From the NCBI GenBank assembly GCA_020696885.1, contig JAJFMS010000336.1, positions 1 through 5,816 on the forward strand: 5,816 bases of DNA, read 5' to 3'. This DNA is from Armatimonadota bacterium. Lineage in GTDB: Bacteria; Armatimonadota; SYMT01. Numbering within the stretch: the first letter of the stretch is position 1; each line of letters starts with the position of its first letter. The translations under genes were made by a program, and so were the position numbers. Shown piece by piece: positions 5,773 to 5,816 of the stretch. A model generated the notes under the pieces. The model ran no database searches. It was not told where the DNA came from and worked only from the letters and a program-made list of their open reading frames with translations.

Positions 5773-5816
5773 GATCCGGGCAAAGTGGCGTAGACGGCAG
5801 CGAACGAGCGGGTGGG

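Overview
The window is GC-rich bacterial DNA, consistent with a free-living environmental bacterium. The phylum cannot be fixed from the sequence alone: the proteins look like those of under-sampled high-GC groups, and two intergenic repeats are of the dispersed hairpin kind seen in many such genomes. Almost everything lies on the minus strand. One secreted-protein gene at the left edge runs on the plus strand and converges on it.

Layout in minus-strand transcription order (right to left). A membrane permease of the nucleoside/simple-sugar ABC importer class occupies 4711 to about 5682 or beyond; its start is uncertain. After a 209-bp gap comes a tightly packed operon of four genes: a tandem-duplicated 6-pyruvoyl-tetrahydropterin synthase (PTPS) homologue (3662-4501), GTP cyclohydrolase I folE (3099-3665), a classical short-chain dehydrogenase/reductase (2401-3102) and lipoyl synthase lipA (1472-2404). 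Each junction is a 4-base stop/start overlap (GTGA, ATGA, ATGA), so the four are almost certainly co-transcribed and translationally coupled. A 385-bp intergenic stretch follows. It holds a 62-bp, roughly 90% identical inverted repeat and a good sigma70-type promoter, which drives an ErpA/IscA-type iron-sulfur carrier (661-1086) with an unusual Cys/Gly-rich tail. Between that gene and the plus-strand secreted protein (2-433) lie a probable terminator and a REP-like hairpin.

How the genes fit together. FolE makes 7,8-dihydroneopterin triphosphate from GTP, a PTPS turns it into 6-pyruvoyl-tetrahydropterin, and an SDR (sepiapterin-reductase-like step) can reduce that to tetrahydrobiopterin or a related pterin. 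The order PTPS-FolE-SDR therefore reads as a complete short pterin cofactor route. LipA, fused to it by overlap, inserts sulfur into octanoyl groups and consumes its auxiliary 4Fe-4S cluster. The neighbouring A-type Fe-S carrier is a plausible supplier of clusters for LipA. The pterin, lipoyl and Fe-S links are inferences from context. The families themselves are supported by visible motifs.

The most unusual points are the PTPS tandem fusion, in which the first domain has lost the Asp-His pair of the active site, the coupling of lipA to a pterin operon, the Cys-rich tail on the Fe-S carrier, and the long inverted repeat between lipA and erpA.
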